The position numbers were made by a program, and so were the translations under genes. From contig CAILMU010000076.1 in the NCBI GenBank assembly GCA_903835325.1, positions 1-6,458 of the forward strand: DNA of 6,458 bases. The letters are read 5' to 3'. A model generated the notes under the pieces. The model was not told where the DNA came from, did not search any database, and saw only the letters and a program-made list of their open reading frames with translations. This document shows, one piece after another, positions 1-5,224 of the stretch. Each line of letters opens with the position of its first letter. Position 1 is the first letter of the stretch. This DNA is from an uncultured Microcaldota archaeon. Lineage in GTDB: Archaea > Micrarchaeota > Micrarchaeia > Anstonellales > Bilamarchaeaceae.

Positions 1-2
1 CC

Positions 3-236
3 ATGGGCATCGTGTTCATCGTATCTTTCTTCGTGGACATGACAATCATATTCGACCAGATAAGCGGAGAGAGCGTCTCATACGCGTTCATGTGGGTGAA
101 GCAGACCTACCCGCTCATCTACATGATTGTGCTGATCATCGGCTTGTTTTCGATTTTCTCCCAACGTATCTCCACTATCGAGGAGAGAAAACCTGAAGAG
201 AAGACGGACAACCAAGAGAAGGCAGAAAAGCCATGA
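3..236 (+). CDS. Small two-helix membrane protein, possibly the C-terminal end of a longer gene
   Basis: The family is not recognised. The 77-residue reading has two hydrophobic segments, roughly residues 1-19 (rich in V, I and F) and 36-54 (starting near YPLIYMIVLIIGLFS). A highly charged Lys/Glu tail from about residue 58 to the end probably lies in the cytoplasm. Only two bases precede the ATG at position 3, so neither a ribosome binding site nor an upstream extension can be judged. The first hydrophobic segment begins right at the Met, so this may be the last two membrane helices of a larger protein cut by the window edge. The gene stops at 236, and 84 bases with a fresh TATA-like box separate it from the next + strand gene, so the two need not be co-transcribed. 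That it encodes a real protein is supported by the clean hydrophobic/charged partition; its function is unknown. Confidence 0.55.
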   Translation: MGIVFIVSFFVDMTIIFDQISGESVSYAFMWVKQTYPLIYMIVLIIGLFSIFSQRISTIEERKPEEKTDNQEKAEKP

Positions 237-276
237 TCCGGCCATCCAAGCGGGATTCAAATGGATCATCTTCTTC

Positions 277-288
277 TTTATTAAATTT
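277..288 (+). promoter_or_regulatory. Candidate archaeal TATA box for the methyltransferase gene
   Basis: The A/T-only stretch TTTATTAAATTT stands out from its surroundings and is centred about 38 bases before the ATG at 321. With the usual archaeal spacing of about 25 bases from box centre to start site, transcription would begin near 308-310. That gives a leader of about 12 bases carrying the G-rich ribosome binding site. This is inferred from sequence only. Confidence 0.5.
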
Positions 289-309
289 CGTGCACGGATA
301 TCCTCATTC

Positions 310-315
310 GGGGGA
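310..315 (+). promoter_or_regulatory. G-rich Shine-Dalgarno-like site before the methyltransferase start
   Basis: GGGGGA, followed by TT, lies about six bases before the ATG at 321. GGGGG can pair with the CCUCC of the 16S rRNA 3' end using one G-U wobble. Its spacing supports 321 as the true start. Confidence 0.4.
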
Positions 316-320
316 TTCGG

Positions 321-1007
321 ATGAGCGCTGATACCGCTGTGAAAGTTAACGGGAAGAAGGTCGCCTTGATCGCGATTGTCGCGATGCTCGCCTACTGCAT
401 CTTCATCTTCATTCCCGCCGGCACCTTCGATTACTGGCAGGCCTGGGCCTATCTCGCGGTCATCTTCATCCCCGCCATGCTCGTCGTCGCCTACTTCTCC
501 AAGAAGGACCCGGAATTCCTTGAACGCAGGTTGAGATACCACGAGAAAGAGAAGCCCCAGCAGCTTATACAAAAGGCCGCGGGCTTCATCTTCTTTATCG
601 GTTTGCTCATTCCCGGGCTCGATCATCGCTTCGGTTGGTCCAACGTGCCGGTTGATGCCGTTATCGCTGCTGATATCATCGTCTTCATGGGGTATATCCT
701 GTGTTTTCTGGCGTTCAAGGAGAACCGCTACGCTTCCCGGACGGTCGGCATAGACAAAGGCCAGACTGTCGTGACGACCGGACCATACGCCATCATTCGC
801 CATCCGATGTACCTGGGGGCGATATTCCTCTGGGTGCTCACGCCTGTCGCACTCGGTTCGTACTGGGCGCTTCCATTGTTCCTTCTCCTGCCGATAGCCA
901 TGTTCTATCGGATCAAGGGCGAGGAGGAGCTTCTCCTGAAAGAATTGCCCGGATACAAGGAATATTGCAGGAAGACCCCGTACAGGCTCATCCCGTTCGT
1001 CTGGTGA
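321..1007 (+). CDS. Isoprenylcysteine carboxyl methyltransferase (ICMT)/PEMT-like integral membrane methyltransferase
   Basis: The protein has 228 residues, the usual size for this family of membrane enzymes, which move a methyl group from S-adenosylmethionine to lipids or prenylated cysteines. Hydrophobic segments lie at about 13-32, 41-59, 85-99, 113-132 and 162-197. The C-terminal half holds the family signature: NRYASRTVGIDKGQTVVTTG (about 135-154), then GPYAIIRHPMYLG (154-166), where the RHPMY motif forms part of the cofactor site. After this come the acidic RIKGEEELL segment (197-205) and a GYKEYCRKTPYRLIP tail (211-225). The substrate cannot be told. Archaea are not known for eukaryotic-type CaaX prenylation, so a lipid or small isoprenoid substrate is at least as likely as a protein. 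The start is supported by a G-rich site six bases upstream and a TATA-like box. A long minus-strand reading frame over this gene is a shadow. Confidence 0.88.
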   Translation: MSADTAVKVNGKKVALIAIVAMLAYCIFIFIPAGTFDYWQAWAYLAVIFIPAMLVVAYFSKKDPEFLERRLRYHEKEKPQQLIQKAAGFIFFIGLLIPGLDHRFGWSNVPVDAVIAADIIVFMGYILCFLAFKENRYASRTVGIDKGQTVVTTGPYAIIRHPMYLGAIFLWVLTPVALGSYWALPLFLLLPIAMFYRIKGEEELLLKELPGYKEYCRKTPYRLIPFVW

Positions 1008-1022
1008 GAGCATAGGCAAGGA

Positions 1023-1027
1023 TTTTT
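1023..1027 (+). terminator. Possible T-tract terminator of the methyltransferase gene
   Basis: A run of five T lies 16 bases after the stop codon at 1007. Archaeal termination often needs only a T-rich stretch on the coding strand. The run is short, so this is a weak call. Confidence 0.25.
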
Positions 1028-1041
1028 CTGGTCATTATGGG

Positions 1042-1053
1042 AAAAAATAAAAA
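1042..1053 (-). terminator. T-rich terminator of the surface lipoprotein gene
   Basis: Read on the minus strand this is TTTTTATTTTTT, beginning about 21 bases after the TGA stop at 1075. No strong hairpin precedes it. A U-rich stretch of this kind is a typical archaeal intrinsic terminator, and its place between two convergent genes fits that role. Confidence 0.55.
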
Positions 1054-1074
1054 GGATTCTCGTTGTCCGGTCGT

Positions 1075-3066
1075 TCAGGAGCTGCCGGTGAGAAGCCCTG
1101 CGGTCGCTGTCACGATATTCGAGTCCGGGCCTTCATCGCCGTTAGAGTCGACTGCCTTGACCGAATACGAGTATGTCATCCCGGCCACGACCTCCTGATC
1201 GCTGTACGATGGCGAGTAAGAGGTAGAAAGCAGGGTGAACAGGCCGAAACCCGAAGTGCTCCTGTAGATGTGATAATAGCGGATATCGTTGCTCGGCCTG
1301 GACCAGTGCAGATAAACGGCATCCACGGACGGGTTCGCCCAGAGATCCGTTATCTTGGCAGGCGGGCCCATATCGAGATATATCGATGACGATGCTCCTG
1401 TGGTGCCGTAATCGTTCCTGCACTGGTAATAGACGGTCTTCTTGCCGTTGCCGGTGCTCAATGTCCAGTCCATGCTGGTGCCGTATGAGTTCCAGTCTGT
1501 CCAACTCCCGCTATTCTCTTTCAGCCGGCAGTCGTCAGCATTGCTGGCCCTGAGGGATAAGGTCACATCTGCGCTGTGGGTCGTGCTGTCACCGCCGTTG
1601 ATGCTCACCTTCACGTTTGTCGGCGGATTCGGTTCGCGGTCGGAATAGATTATGGACGCGCTCGCGGTGCCTATCTCGCCGCCGTTCTTGTCCTGGCACT
1701 CGTAATAGACCGTCTTCGTGCCGTAATCCCCTGCAAGCGTCCATTGCCTCAAGTTGGAGTACTGCTCCCAGCCTGTCCAGGAATACCCGTCATTGGAGAA
1801 CCTGCACAGTTTCGCAGAGAATGCGTAGAGGCCCAGAAGCACGGATTTGGTGTCTGTCCACTTGTCCCCGTTGTTGATTTCCACCGAAATATACGGAGGC
1901 GGGGAGCTGTCCAGGACTATCGTATCCGATGCCGTATCTGAAACCTGGCCCCCGGTGTTCCTGCATTGGGCATATACCGTCTTCGTGCCATCGCCTCCTG
2001 AGAGCGTCCAGCTGTAACGCATGGAGGCGCTGTACGCAGACCAGTCGTTCCATGCCTTCTGGTCGTTAGAGAACCTGCACTCCGTGGCAGCGGGCGTCGC
2101 AGCGACATCAAGCATCACCTTCTGGATATCCGTGTAGCCGGCGCCGCTTTCTATTGAAAGCTCTACTGCCGGCTTGTCCACTACGCTGAACATGACCGAT
2201 TTGCGGGCGATATTTATCCCGTCAGAGCATTGTATCGTCAGCGTATGCTGGCCTGATTTTGCTATGACCGATGTGGTGTCCTCCTTGTTGGAATCCACTA
2301 TCCCTATCGCAATCTGGGTCCCGTCAAGGTCCCCGGAGCAGTTCAGCGTCAGGGGGGATGGATCTGTGGGCGTGAAGACGATATCGAACCCTCCGCCATA
2401 CTGCCCGCCTTGCGCGGGAGAGCTTATGCTCAAGACCGGAGGGGTCATGTCAAGGTAGATGCTCGCGCTCACGGGCTGCGCCGTGTTGCCGACATCATCC
2501 TTGCACTGGTAATACACATCCTTCGGACCGTCCTTATCGGGGAGGGTCCACGGATATGTCGATGCGTACGGCGTCCAGTCCGTCCAGGTCGCGCCATCGT
2601 TGGAGTATCTGCATTTGCTTGCGCCGATAGCGGAAAGGTATAATGTCTCCGCCGTCGTGTTAGTGTATTCTCCCCCATTCCCTATGCTGATTTCCTCATT
2701 CGTAGGAGGGTTTATCTTCGCCACAGCGTTCACCTGGCCGCTCCCATCCTCGCTCCCGCCGGAATTGACGCTGCGGATCGTGTAGTAATATGTTGTGCCA
2801 TCCCTGACATTCGAATCCATGTATGAAGTATTGCTTAATATGACGGGATTGGCTTTCTGGCCCATCACCCCGCTCTGCATGCTCCTATATACGTTATAGC
2901 CCATCACTGCAGATGAATCGGGCGCGGTCCATGAGACCAGTATACCGCCCGGCGCGGGAACCGCGCTCGCGTTCTTCGGCCCTGCCGACGCGCATCCGGT
3001 CAGCAAGACCGATGCCAAAACCAAAACCAATGCCCCTATGAGTATCTTCAATCCGCCTCTTACCAT
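1075..3066 (-). CDS. Large cell-surface lipoprotein with FN3 domains and Cys-paired beta modules
   Basis: The protein has 663 residues from the ATG at 3066. The frame stays open to 3252, but those 62 extra residues overlap the neighbouring gene and would bury the signal peptide. From 3066 the N-terminus is a clear lipoprotein signal: VRGGLK, a hydrophobic core (about 8-21) and the lipobox LLTGC, with Cys25 as the lipidated residue. Domains in order: fibronectin type III (32-118, with YNVYRS and TTYYYTIRSV), module R1 (125-209), an Ig-like module (210-298), R2 (301-389), R3 (391-478), R4 (483-568) and a second FN3 (571-656, with YYHIYRS and YSYSVKAVDS). The R modules share CR-SNDG-W--W--Y, then W-L-GDG-KTVYYQC. 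Apart from Cys25, the only cysteines are five pairs 35-38 residues apart. No enzyme motif is visible. A role in adhesion or the cell envelope is inferred from the architecture only. Confidence 0.9.
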   Translation of the reverse strand: MVRGGLKILIGALVLVLASVLLTGCASAGPKNASAVPAPGGILVSWTAPDSSAVMGYNVYRSMQSGVMGQKANPVILSNTSYMDSNVRDGTTYYYTIRSVNSGGSEDGSGQVNAVAKINPPTNEEISIGNGGEYTNTTAETLYLSAIGASKCRYSNDGATWTDWTPYASTYPWTLPDKDGPKDVYYQCKDDVGNTAQPVSASIYLDMTPPVLSISSPAQGGQYGGGFDIVFTPTDPSPLTLNCSGDLDGTQIAIGIVDSNKEDTTSVIAKSGQHTLTIQCSDGINIARKSVMFSVVDKPAVELSIESGAGYTDIQKVMLDVAATPAATECRFSNDQKAWNDWSAYSASMRYSWTLSGGDGTKTVYAQCRNTGGQVSDTASDTIVLDSSPPPYISVEINNGDKWTDTKSVLLGLYAFSAKLCRFSNDGYSWTGWEQYSNLRQWTLAGDYGTKTVYYECQDKNGGEIGTASASIIYSDREPNPPTNVKVSINGGDSTTHSADVTLSLRASNADDCRLKENSGSWTDWNSYGTSMDWTLSTGNGKKTVYYQCRNDYGTTGASSSIYLDMGPPAKITDLWANPSVDAVYLHWSRPSNDIRYYHIYRSTSGFGLFTLLSTSYSPSYSDQEVVAGMTYSYSVKAVDSNGDEGPDSNIVTATAGLLTGSS
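1363..1620 (-). repeat. Protein repeat module R4 of the surface lipoprotein
   Basis: This encodes residues 483-568. It is the most divergent copy at the first cysteine (DDCRLKENSGSWTDW instead of the SNDG form) but keeps the second half, KKTVYYQCRND, and ends in SIYLDMGPP. Cys513 and Cys549 are 36 residues apart. Confidence 0.8.
1633..1896 (-). repeat. Protein repeat module R3 of the surface lipoprotein
   Basis: This encodes residues 391-478: EINNGDKWTDTKSVLL, LCRFSNDGYSWTGW and TKTVYYECQDKNGG. Cys421 and Cys456 are 35 residues apart. At DNA level the GTCTTCGTGCC block matches the equivalent position in R2. Confidence 0.8.
1900..2166 (-). repeat. Protein repeat module R2 of the surface lipoprotein
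   Basis: This encodes residues 301-389: SIESGAGYTDIQKVML, ECRFSNDQKAWNDW and TKTVYAQCRNTGG. It ends in a Pro-rich linker (SSPPP). Cys330 and Cys368 are 38 residues apart. Confidence 0.8.
2437..2694 (-). repeat. Protein repeat module R1 of the surface lipoprotein
   Basis: This encodes residues 125-210: SIGNGGEYTNTTAETLYL, KCRYSNDGATWTDW and DVYYQCKDDVGN, ending in SIYLDMTPP, almost the same ending as R4. Cys152 and Cys188 are 36 residues apart. It is separated from R2 by an Ig-like module (2173-2439) that lacks the SNDG motif but keeps a Cys pair (243/280). Confidence 0.8.
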
Positions 3067-3090
3067 ATGAATCCCGATAACAAGTTGAAA

Positions 3091-3115
3091 CGGCAAATTA
3101 TTAATGCGTTTGCCG
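3091..3115. promoter_or_regulatory. Perfect 7-bp inverted repeat around the lipoprotein promoter
   Basis: CGGCAAA (3091-3097) and TTTGCCG (3109-3115) are exact reverse complements with an 11-base A/T-rich spacer. The spacer carries most of the candidate TATA box of the downstream lipoprotein gene. It could be an operator bound by a dimeric regulator, or the RNA hairpin at the 3' end of the HEAT-like gene, whose stop is at 3119. The two readings cannot be separated here. Confidence 0.4.
3095..3105 (-). promoter_or_regulatory. Candidate TATA box for the surface lipoprotein gene
   Basis: The minus strand reads ATTAATAATTT, centred about 34 bases before the ATG at 3066. The predicted start of transcription is near 3074, leaving a leader of only about eight bases. 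This agrees with the lack of a good Shine-Dalgarno site (only GGGAT is seen) and supports 3066 over an upstream start. Confidence 0.45.
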
Positions 3116-3118
3116 GGC

Positions 3119-4006
3119 TCATTTTCCGCTATCCTGAGCCTTGTATCCGGCAACGCGCCAAAGAAGGCTCGGTGAGAAGAGCCATGCCTGCACTGATCCG
3201 GAATCCAAAGCCCGGGAAAGCGCAGGCAGGAACATAAGCATATCATCGCCATCGGATTCGGCGCAGTTCAGCCAGTACATGGTCTGCCTCCGGGTCTCAT
3301 GATTCGGGCTGCCGAGCAGCCTCGCGACCCGCTCCGCGTCATCATCGCGGATGGAGAATCTTGCCAATGTGGGTATCACTTCCCAGAAATCATCCCCGGG
3401 TTCTCCGTTAATGAAGCATTCAATCTCGTCTAGAGCCCGTGCCACAGACAGCCTCTCATAAGCCGCGGTGCGTATCCCTTCCATCACGCCGAAGATGGCG
3501 TTCTCGGTCGCCATCATCATCTCCAGTCCTTCCATATCGTCGCTCTTAATCAGCGCGATTGTGTACTCCCGGAACAGGGCGCATATCTGGAGCGCATCCT
3601 GCTCCCAGTCGAGCCTGGATACTACAGCGCGGACAAGGCTGTGGTTATCCTGCCCGGATTTGGCGGAATCCTTCAAGGCATCGATGGCGATGTGATATAC
3701 CATGCCATCGTCAAGGGACATCATCCTGGCAAGGCCGAGCGCGTCGGATTTCTCGACGAATCTGGCAGCCTGCCTCCTGGCGATATCTATCACATTGATG
3801 CCATCAGGGCCGTCCCCTCCGTCCTTGCGCCTCCCTTTCCTCTGCCCGGGAGCGCACCTCCCCTCGAGGCTCGGGGGCTTCATGAAAAAGGGATTGCTGG
3901 TGCCGGCTCTCCTTGAATCAGAAAAAGGCCCTCTCCTAGCAAGGCGTATTTCATCCGGGGAACGGAAGCCCGCCAGATTCCTGCGCCAGTACGCGATTTT
4001 CGGCAT
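3119..4006 (-). CDS. Alpha-helical HEAT-like repeat protein with a basic disordered N-terminus
   Basis: The 295-residue product matches no family I can name. Residues 1-70 are rich in Arg, Gly, Pro and Ser (for example GQRKGRRKDGGDGPDG at 54-69) and are probably unstructured. Residues 71-290 look wholly helical, with no signal peptide or membrane segment. The last third resembles HEAT/armadillo repeats: DDDAERVARLLGSPNHETRR (221-240), then MYWLN and FLPALSRALDSGSVQAWL (259-276). Such folds bind proteins or nucleic acid, and nothing here suggests an enzyme. The start at 4006 is backed by a TATA-like box (4047-4057) and a G-rich leader. An internal Met42 at 3883 lacks any binding site, though it would remove part of the odd basic leader. 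The gene follows HMG-CoA synthase by 64 bases and precedes the lipoprotein gene by 52 bases, but both gaps carry their own promoter signals. Confidence 0.7.
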   Translation of the reverse strand: MPKIAYWRRNLAGFRSPDEIRLARRGPFSDSRRAGTSNPFFMKPPSLEGRCAPGQRKGRRKDGGDGPDGINVIDIARRQAARFVEKSDALGLARMMSLDDGMVYHIAIDALKDSAKSGQDNHSLVRAVVSRLDWEQDALQICALFREYTIALIKSDDMEGLEMMMATENAIFGVMEGIRTAAYERLSVARALDEIECFINGEPGDDFWEVIPTLARFSIRDDDAERVARLLGSPNHETRRQTMYWLNCAESDGDDMLMFLPALSRALDSGSVQAWLFSPSLLWRVAGYKAQDSGK

Positions 4007-4018
4007 CTTTTCGCGCTC

Positions 4019-4026
4019 TTCCCCCT
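4019..4026 (-). promoter_or_regulatory. G-rich Shine-Dalgarno-like site before the HEAT-like gene
   Basis: The minus strand reads AGGGGGAA with the G-run about 14 bases before the ATG at 4006, longer than ideal. It resembles the GGGGGA site before the methyltransferase gene, and the preceding ATTC is also shared. It is weak support for the start. Confidence 0.3.
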
Positions 4027-4046
4027 GAATCTATTATGCCCGGAAG

Positions 4047-4057
4047 AATTTAAAAAA
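4047..4057 (-). promoter_or_regulatory. Candidate TATA box for the HEAT-like gene, also a T-tract after HMG-CoA synthase
   Basis: The minus strand reads TTTTTTAAATT, centred about 46 bases before the ATG at 4006. This predicts a start of transcription near 4026, just at the G-rich site. The same T6 run begins 14 bases after the HMG-CoA synthase stop and follows a weak CGC/GCG stem, so it may also end the upstream transcript. Confidence 0.5.
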
Positions 4058-4070
4058 CGCAGACAGGCGC

Positions 4071-5111
4071 TTAAACCTTTATCTTGCGCCTGTATTTGAT
4101 GTAGGTCGCATAATCGATGTATTTCTTCCTATCTATGAAATCGCGCGTCTTCATGGCCCGGTTCCGCCCTGACTCTATCCTGTCTGTGACCGTGAATGAG
4201 AACGAATCGCTTCCGGCTCCGGACCCGAACGAGGTCATGAGTATCTTCTGGCCAGCCTTGGCCTCATCGAGGATAGCGCAGAGCCCGAGGGGCGATGCGC
4301 CAGAATAAGTGTTCCCTATGACCGGAGTCAGGAGCCCCGCCTTCAGCTTCTCCAGAGGGACCCCCAGCTTCTTTCCGGCTTCGATAGGGAATTTGCCATT
4401 GGGCTGGTGGAACACCACATAATCATAATCGCTGATTTTCGTGCCTGTCTTTTCCAAGAGGCCCTGCGTCGCTCCGATGACATGCCTGAAATAAGCCGGT
4501 TTCCCGGTGAATCTTCCTCCGTGCGAAGGGTAGTCAGCGCCCTGGCGCCTCCAGAAATCCGGCGTGTCTGTCGTGAAAGAGAACGTGTCGTTCATCACCG
4601 CGATGGATTCATCGGTCGGACCTGCGATGAACGCAGCCCCTCCGCTCGCTGCGGAGTATTCAAGCGCATCGCCAGGCCTTCCCTGCGCTGTGTCGGCGCC
4701 GATGGCCATCCCGTATTTTATCATCTTCATCTCGCTCATCGCGAGCACCATCTGGAGCCCGGCCGTCCCGGCCTTGCATGCGAACTCAAGGTCCGCGGCA
4801 GTGAGGTTCGGCGTGGCGCCTATCGCCTCCGCGACTATCGTTGCGGTCGGTTTCACCGCGTACGGATGGGATTCGGACCCGACATATATGGCCCCGAGTT
4901 CGGTCGGCTTTATCCCAGCCCTCAGGATGGCGTTCCTAGCGGCTTCGACAGCGATGCTTGCAGTGTCCTCATCGACCCCGCCGACAGCCTTCTCGATGAT
5001 GCCGAGGCCTCCTGTTATACGCTCGGCGTCCTCGCCCCAGACTTTGGCTATATCGCCGCTTTTAATCCTGTAAATCGGGATGTATGCTCCGTAACCGATG
5101 ATTCCGCTCAT
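4071..5111 (-). CDS. Hydroxymethylglutaryl-CoA synthase, archaeal type
   Basis: This cytoplasmic enzyme joins acetyl-CoA and acetoacetyl-CoA to give HMG-CoA, the committed step towards mevalonate and the isoprenoid chains of archaeal membrane lipids. The 346 residues match the short archaeal form and begin with the typical MSGIIGYGAYIPIYRI. The thiolase-fold catalytic residues are all present: Glu80 in YVGSESHPYAVKPT, Cys112 in LEFACKAGTAG (the acyl-enzyme cysteine) and His235 in VVFHQPNGKFP. GNTYSGASPLGL (266-277) and SFGSGAGSDSFSF (294-306) form the remaining active-site loops, and the end has the family's KKYIDYATYIKYRRK. The start at 5111 has a good GAGAGGT site upstream. In many archaea this gene sits beside an acetyl-CoA acetyltransferase and a DUF35 OB-fold protein, with which it forms a complex. 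Neither flanks it here: upstream is a secreted protein and downstream a HEAT-like protein. Confidence 0.96.
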   Translation of the reverse strand: MSGIIGYGAYIPIYRIKSGDIAKVWGEDAERITGGLGIIEKAVGGVDEDTASIAVEAARNAILRAGIKPTELGAIYVGSESHPYAVKPTATIVAEAIGATPNLTAADLEFACKAGTAGLQMVLAMSEMKMIKYGMAIGADTAQGRPGDALEYSAASGGAAFIAGPTDESIAVMNDTFSFTTDTPDFWRRQGADYPSHGGRFTGKPAYFRHVIGATQGLLEKTGTKISDYDYVVFHQPNGKFPIEAGKKLGVPLEKLKAGLLTPVIGNTYSGASPLGLCAILDEAKAGQKILMTSFGSGAGSDSFSFTVTDRIESGRNRAMKTRDFIDRKKYIDYATYIKYRRKIKV

Positions 5112-5121
5112 ATGAAAATCG

Positions 5122-5128
5122 ACCTCTC
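5122..5128 (-). promoter_or_regulatory. Shine-Dalgarno site of HMG-CoA synthase
   Basis: The minus strand reads GAGAGGT, ten bases before the ATG at 5111. GAGGT pairs perfectly with the 16S anti-Shine-Dalgarno. It is the best ribosome binding site in the window and fixes the start. Confidence 0.65.
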
Positions 5129-5180
5129 TATGAATGGTTGGAACTCGAGTGTTTCCGCACAGGATATGATGAATAAACTA

Positions 5181-5190
5181 TATTTAAAAT
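5181..5190 (-). promoter_or_regulatory. Candidate TATA box for HMG-CoA synthase
   Basis: The minus strand reads ATTTTAAATA within the longer A/T tract 5171-5193. The predicted start of transcription is near 5159, which gives a leader of about 48 bases, the longest in the window and the only one with a canonical ribosome binding site. The T-rich upstream part may also end the transcript of the gene at 5225-5989. Confidence 0.5.
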
Positions 5191-5224
5191 AAAGGGGGAC
5201 GGTTCCTAAAGACGCTGGTCTGCA

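Noticed and set aside
78..1019. A 313-codon open frame on the minus strand across the methyltransferase gene
   Set aside because: It is antisense to a gene with clear family motifs and crosses the intergenic region and its promoter. The product is highly charged without any recognisable domain. It is a codon-usage shadow.
1363..2694. Repeated DNA blocks in 1420-2560 considered as a CRISPR array or tandem DNA repeat
   Set aside because: The similarity is in frame, about 260 bases per unit with much silent change, and is fully explained by the protein repeat modules.
5140..5156. ACTCGAGT palindrome with nearby GGAA and TTCC in the HMG-CoA synthase leader, considered as an operator
   Set aside because: The outer arms are not centred on the inner palindrome, and an 8-bp palindrome alone is expected by chance in a window this size.
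4407..5192. A 261-codon open frame on the + strand opposite HMG-CoA synthase
   Set aside because: The sense strand encodes a complete enzyme with all catalytic residues. The antisense product has no domain, and its start has no ribosome binding site.
5112..5192. A 26-codon + strand frame (MKIDLSMNGW...) in the gap before HMG-CoA synthase
   Set aside because: It starts within the ribosome-binding region of the opposite gene, has no promoter or Shine-Dalgarno of its own on the + strand, and ends in the TATA tract. It is most likely chance.
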